Assembly: GCF_013116825.1 (NCBI RefSeq)
Contig: NZ_JABFNS010000074.1
Span: forward strand, 1-44,548
Source: Myxococcus xanthus
Lineage (GTDB): Bacteria > Myxococcota > Myxococcia > Myxococcales > Myxococcaceae
Direction: 5' to 3'
DNA length: 44,548 nucleotides
Position 1 is the stretch's first letter; each line of letters begins with the position of its first letter. This document shows positions 42,454 to 44,548 of the stretch, one piece after another. The notes beneath the pieces were generated by a model. It did not search any database and had not been told where the DNA came from. It saw only the letters and a list, made by a program, of their open reading frames with translations. The position numbers and the translations under genes are program-made.

Positions 42454-43623
42454 ATGACGATGACGCGGCGCTCGCGCGCGGAGGACTTCCTGGAGCTGGT
42501 GGAGCGGGGCAGGCGCGGCCGGCTCAAGCTCTACATCGGCTTCGCGGCCGGGGTGGGGAAGACGTACCGGATGCTGGAGGAGGCACACGCGCTGAAGCGG
42601 CGCGGCGTGGACGTGGTGCTGGGCTTCGTCGAGTCGCACGGCCGCGCGGACACACAGGCGCTGGTGGAGGGCCTGGAGGTGGTTCCGCGCAAGCAGTACA
42701 CCTACCGCGACGTCACCGTGGAGGAGATGGACCTGGACGCGGTACTCGCGCGCAAGCCCCAGGTGGCGGTGGTGGACGAGCTGGCCCACACCAACCTGCC
42801 GGTGTGCCGCCACCGCAAGCGCTACCAGGACGTGCAGGCGTTGCTGGACGCGGGCATCAACGTCATCGGGGCCTTCAACGTCCAGCACCTGGAGAGCCTC
42901 AACGACCTGGTGGAGCGCGCCACCGGCGTCACCGTGCGGGAGACACTGCCCGACAGCTTCCTCAAGGCCGCCGACCAGGTGGTGAACCTGGACCTGGCGG
43001 TGGAGGACCTGCATGAGCGGCTCCGGACGGGGAAGATCTACGCGCAGGACAAGGTGCCGCGGGCGCTGGAGCGCTTCTTCAAGGATGAGAACCTGGCCAC
43101 CCTGCGCGAGCTGGCGCTGCGTGAGGTGGCGGAGAGCCTGGAGCGCGCCACCGCGAGGCCGCCTTCGGAGGAGGGAGATGAGGGGCCGCAGCGGGGCGCG
43201 GCGTGGGGCCGGGTGCTGGTGGCGCTGTCCAGCTATCCCCGGCACGCGGCGACGCTGCTGCGCCGGGGCTCCCGGATGGCGGGCCGGCTGAACACGGACT
43301 GGTTCGTCGTGTACGTGGAGACGCCGCGCGAGGCGCCGCACCTCATCGACGCGGAGGCGCAGCGGCACCTGCTGACGAACATCGAGAAGGCGAAGGAGCT
43401 GGGCGCGGAGGTGGTGCGCCTGCGGGCCACGGACCCGGTGAAGAGCATCCTGGACTTCGCGCGCTCGCACGGCGTGGGCCACATCATCGTCGGCCGTTCG
43501 CATCAGCCGTGGTGGAAGCAGCGGCTGGGGCGCGCGGTGGACATGCGGCTGGTGCGTGAAGGCCGGGGCTTCGACATCCACGTGGTGGCCTTCGAGCCGC
43601 GCGAGGAGGGACGCCGCCCATGA
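42454..43623 (+). CDS. kdpD: Stand-alone KdpD sensor domain with universal-stress domain
   Basis: A 389-residue protein corresponding only to the cytoplasmic N-terminal half of KdpD. The KdpD domain has a Walker A, GFAAGVGKTYRM (29-40), and continues through VVDELAHTNLPVCRHRKRYQDV, then NVIGAFNVQHLESLNDLV. The second half (about 250-375) is a Usp domain ending HIIVGRSHQPWW. There is no transmembrane region, GAF or kinase domain; the gene ends in ATGA with the next gene, a membrane histidine kinase. It probably senses nucleotide/K+ status and regulates kdp expression through that kinase. The start may be 42454 or the second ATG at 42460. Confidence 0.92.
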   Translation: MTMTRRSRAEDFLELVERGRRGRLKLYIGFAAGVGKTYRMLEEAHALKRRGVDVVLGFVESHGRADTQALVEGLEVVPRKQYTYRDVTVEEMDLDAVLARKPQVAVVDELAHTNLPVCRHRKRYQDVQALLDAGINVIGAFNVQHLESLNDLVERATGVTVRETLPDSFLKAADQVVNLDLAVEDLHERLRTGKIYAQDKVPRALERFFKDENLATLRELALREVAESLERATARPPSEEGDEGPQRGAAWGRVLVALSSYPRHAATLLRRGSRMAGRLNTDWFVVYVETPREAPHLIDAEAQRHLLTNIEKAKELGAEVVRLRATDPVKSILDFARSHGVGHIIVGRSHQPWWKQRLGRAVDMRLVREGRGFDIHVVAFEPREEGRRP

Positions 43624-44548
43624 CGCTGCGAGCCCGGTTGTTGTTGGCGCAGGCGCCCCTGGCCCTGGCGCTGTTGTTGGTGGGCGTGGTGGCGGTGGTG
43701 ACGTTGTCCCAGGTGGGGCGTTCTGGGCCTCGCGTGCTTCAGGACAACTACCGCAGTGTGCTGGCCGCGCAGGAGATGATGGCGCATCTGGAGCGCATGG
43801 ACAGCGGGGCGCTCTTCATCATCGCGGGCGAGCGGCGGCGCGGGCTGACGCAGCAGGCGGCGCAGCGCGAGCGCTTGGAGTCGCAGTTGCGGGTGCAGGA
43901 AGGCAACGTCACCGAGCCCGCCGAGGACGCGGCGACGCTCCAGTTGCGCGCGGCCTGGCGGCGTTACCAGGAGGCCTACGACGGGTTCCTCGCCCAGTCA
44001 TCGCCGGAGGCGGCGCGGGAGGCGTACTTCGGTGTTCTCGAGCCGGCCTTTCTGGAGGTGACGGGAGCGGCCCGGGCCATCCTGGACCTGAACCAGGACG
44101 CCATGGTGCGCAAGAGCGATGCGTTGCAGCGGCAGAGCGCGCGGGTGAACACGGTGATGGTGGCGGCGGTGCTGGTGGCCTTCGTGGTGGGGTTGTTCGC
44201 CTCGCAGTCGCTGACGGACCGGGCGCTCCGTCCGATGTCGGTGCTGTCGCAGGCGGTGCGGCGCCTGGGCGAGGGCGACTACGCGGCGCGCGCGGTGGTG
44301 GAGGGACAGGACGAAATCGCCCAGGTGGGGCGGGACTTCAACGCCATGGCGGAGGCGCTTCAGCAGTACCGGCGCAGCAGCCTGGGGGAGTTGCTCCAGG
44401 CGCAGGCGGCATCTCAGGCGGCCATCGACAGCCTGCCGGACCCGGTGGTGGTGTTCGGCGAGGACGGAGGGCTGCTCAACGTCAACCGCGCGGCGGAGGA
44501 CGTGCTGCGGCTGTCGCTGGAAGCGGGCGGGGACATGCTGGGGCGGGT
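43620..44548 (+). CDS. Membrane histidine kinase, N-terminal part (cut by window end)
   Basis: 309 codons are visible from the ATG at 43620. An N-terminal helix (LLLAQAPLALALLLVGVVAVV) starts a periplasmic four-helix sensor of about 145 residues. The second membrane helix is TVMVAAVLVAFVVGLFASQ. A HAMP domain (RALRPMSVLSQAVRRLGEGDYAAR, then DEIAQVGRDFNAMAEAL) and the start of a PAS domain (SQAAIDSLPDPVVVFGEDGG) follow. The kinase core lies beyond the window. Its ATGA overlap with the KdpD-domain gene makes it the probable signalling partner; a KdpE-like response regulator would be expected next. Confidence 0.88.
   Translation, partial: MTLRARLLLAQAPLALALLLVGVVAVVTLSQVGRSGPRVLQDNYRSVLAAQEMMAHLERMDSGALFIIAGERRRGLTQQAAQRERLESQLRVQEGNVTEPAEDAATLQLRAAWRRYQEAYDGFLAQSSPEAAREAYFGVLEPAFLEVTGAARAILDLNQDAMVRKSDALQRQSARVNTVMVAAVLVAFVVGLFASQSLTDRALRPMSVLSQAVRRLGEGDYAARAVVEGQDEIAQVGRDFNAMAEALQQYRRSSLGELLQAQAASQAAIDSLPDPVVVFGEDGGLLNVNRAAEDVLRLSLEAGGDMLGR

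Overview
The window is very GC-rich with strong third-position G/C bias. It is almost certainly a chromosomal segment of Myxococcus xanthus or a close relative. The best evidence is a complete retron at 3464-5244: a 485-residue reverse transcriptase preceded by an msr-msd locus whose 34-base a1/a2 repeats, branch G and 162-base msDNA geometry fit what is known of retron Mx162. A TIGR02270-type protein, very long HEAT-repeat proteins and two-component genes agree with a myxobacterium. I see no rRNA, tRNA, CRISPR array, insertion sequence or prophage.

Layout. 1-3460: the end of a TIGR02270-like gene, a decayed small gene, a GMC oxidoreductase (minus) and a divergent membrane-anchored alpha/beta hydrolase. 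3464-26883: an unbroken minus-strand run. In transcription order it holds a YhaO-like nuclease and a YhaN-like AAA/SMC ATPase, a PlsC acyltransferase, a 1050-residue exported protein of carboxypeptidase-regulatory repeats, a scramblase-like protein, a 910-residue helical-repeat protein, a JmjC/cupin oxygenase, a 2178-residue WD40-HEAT protein, a SWIM zinc-finger/WGR-like protein, and then the retron RNA and its reverse transcriptase. Several joins overlap or lie within about 30 bases.

27171-31036: a Gly-rich lipoprotein gene, then a translationally coupled four-gene operon made of a small protein, a multi-pass histidine kinase, a short divergent class I isoprenoid synthase-like protein and a SAM methyltransferase. 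I think this is the likeliest undescribed system here: the content resembles a ComQ/ComP-type isoprenoid signalling module. That is inference. 31213-36404: an EamA/RhtA-like exporter, a ferritin-like di-iron protein, a DNA-methyltransferase-like protein without the usual catalytic motif, an alpha/beta hydrolase with a clear promoter/operator followed by a small SpoIIAA-like gene, and a Tat-exported molybdopterin oxidoreductase with its cytochrome b partner.

36622-44548: a high-affinity potassium uptake locus: a porin-like protein, a 26-residue membrane peptide, kdpF, kdpA, kdpB, kdpC, a stand-alone KdpD sensor domain with Usp, and the start of a membrane histidine kinase cut by the window edge. 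The sensor and kinase of canonical KdpD appear to be split into two coupled genes.
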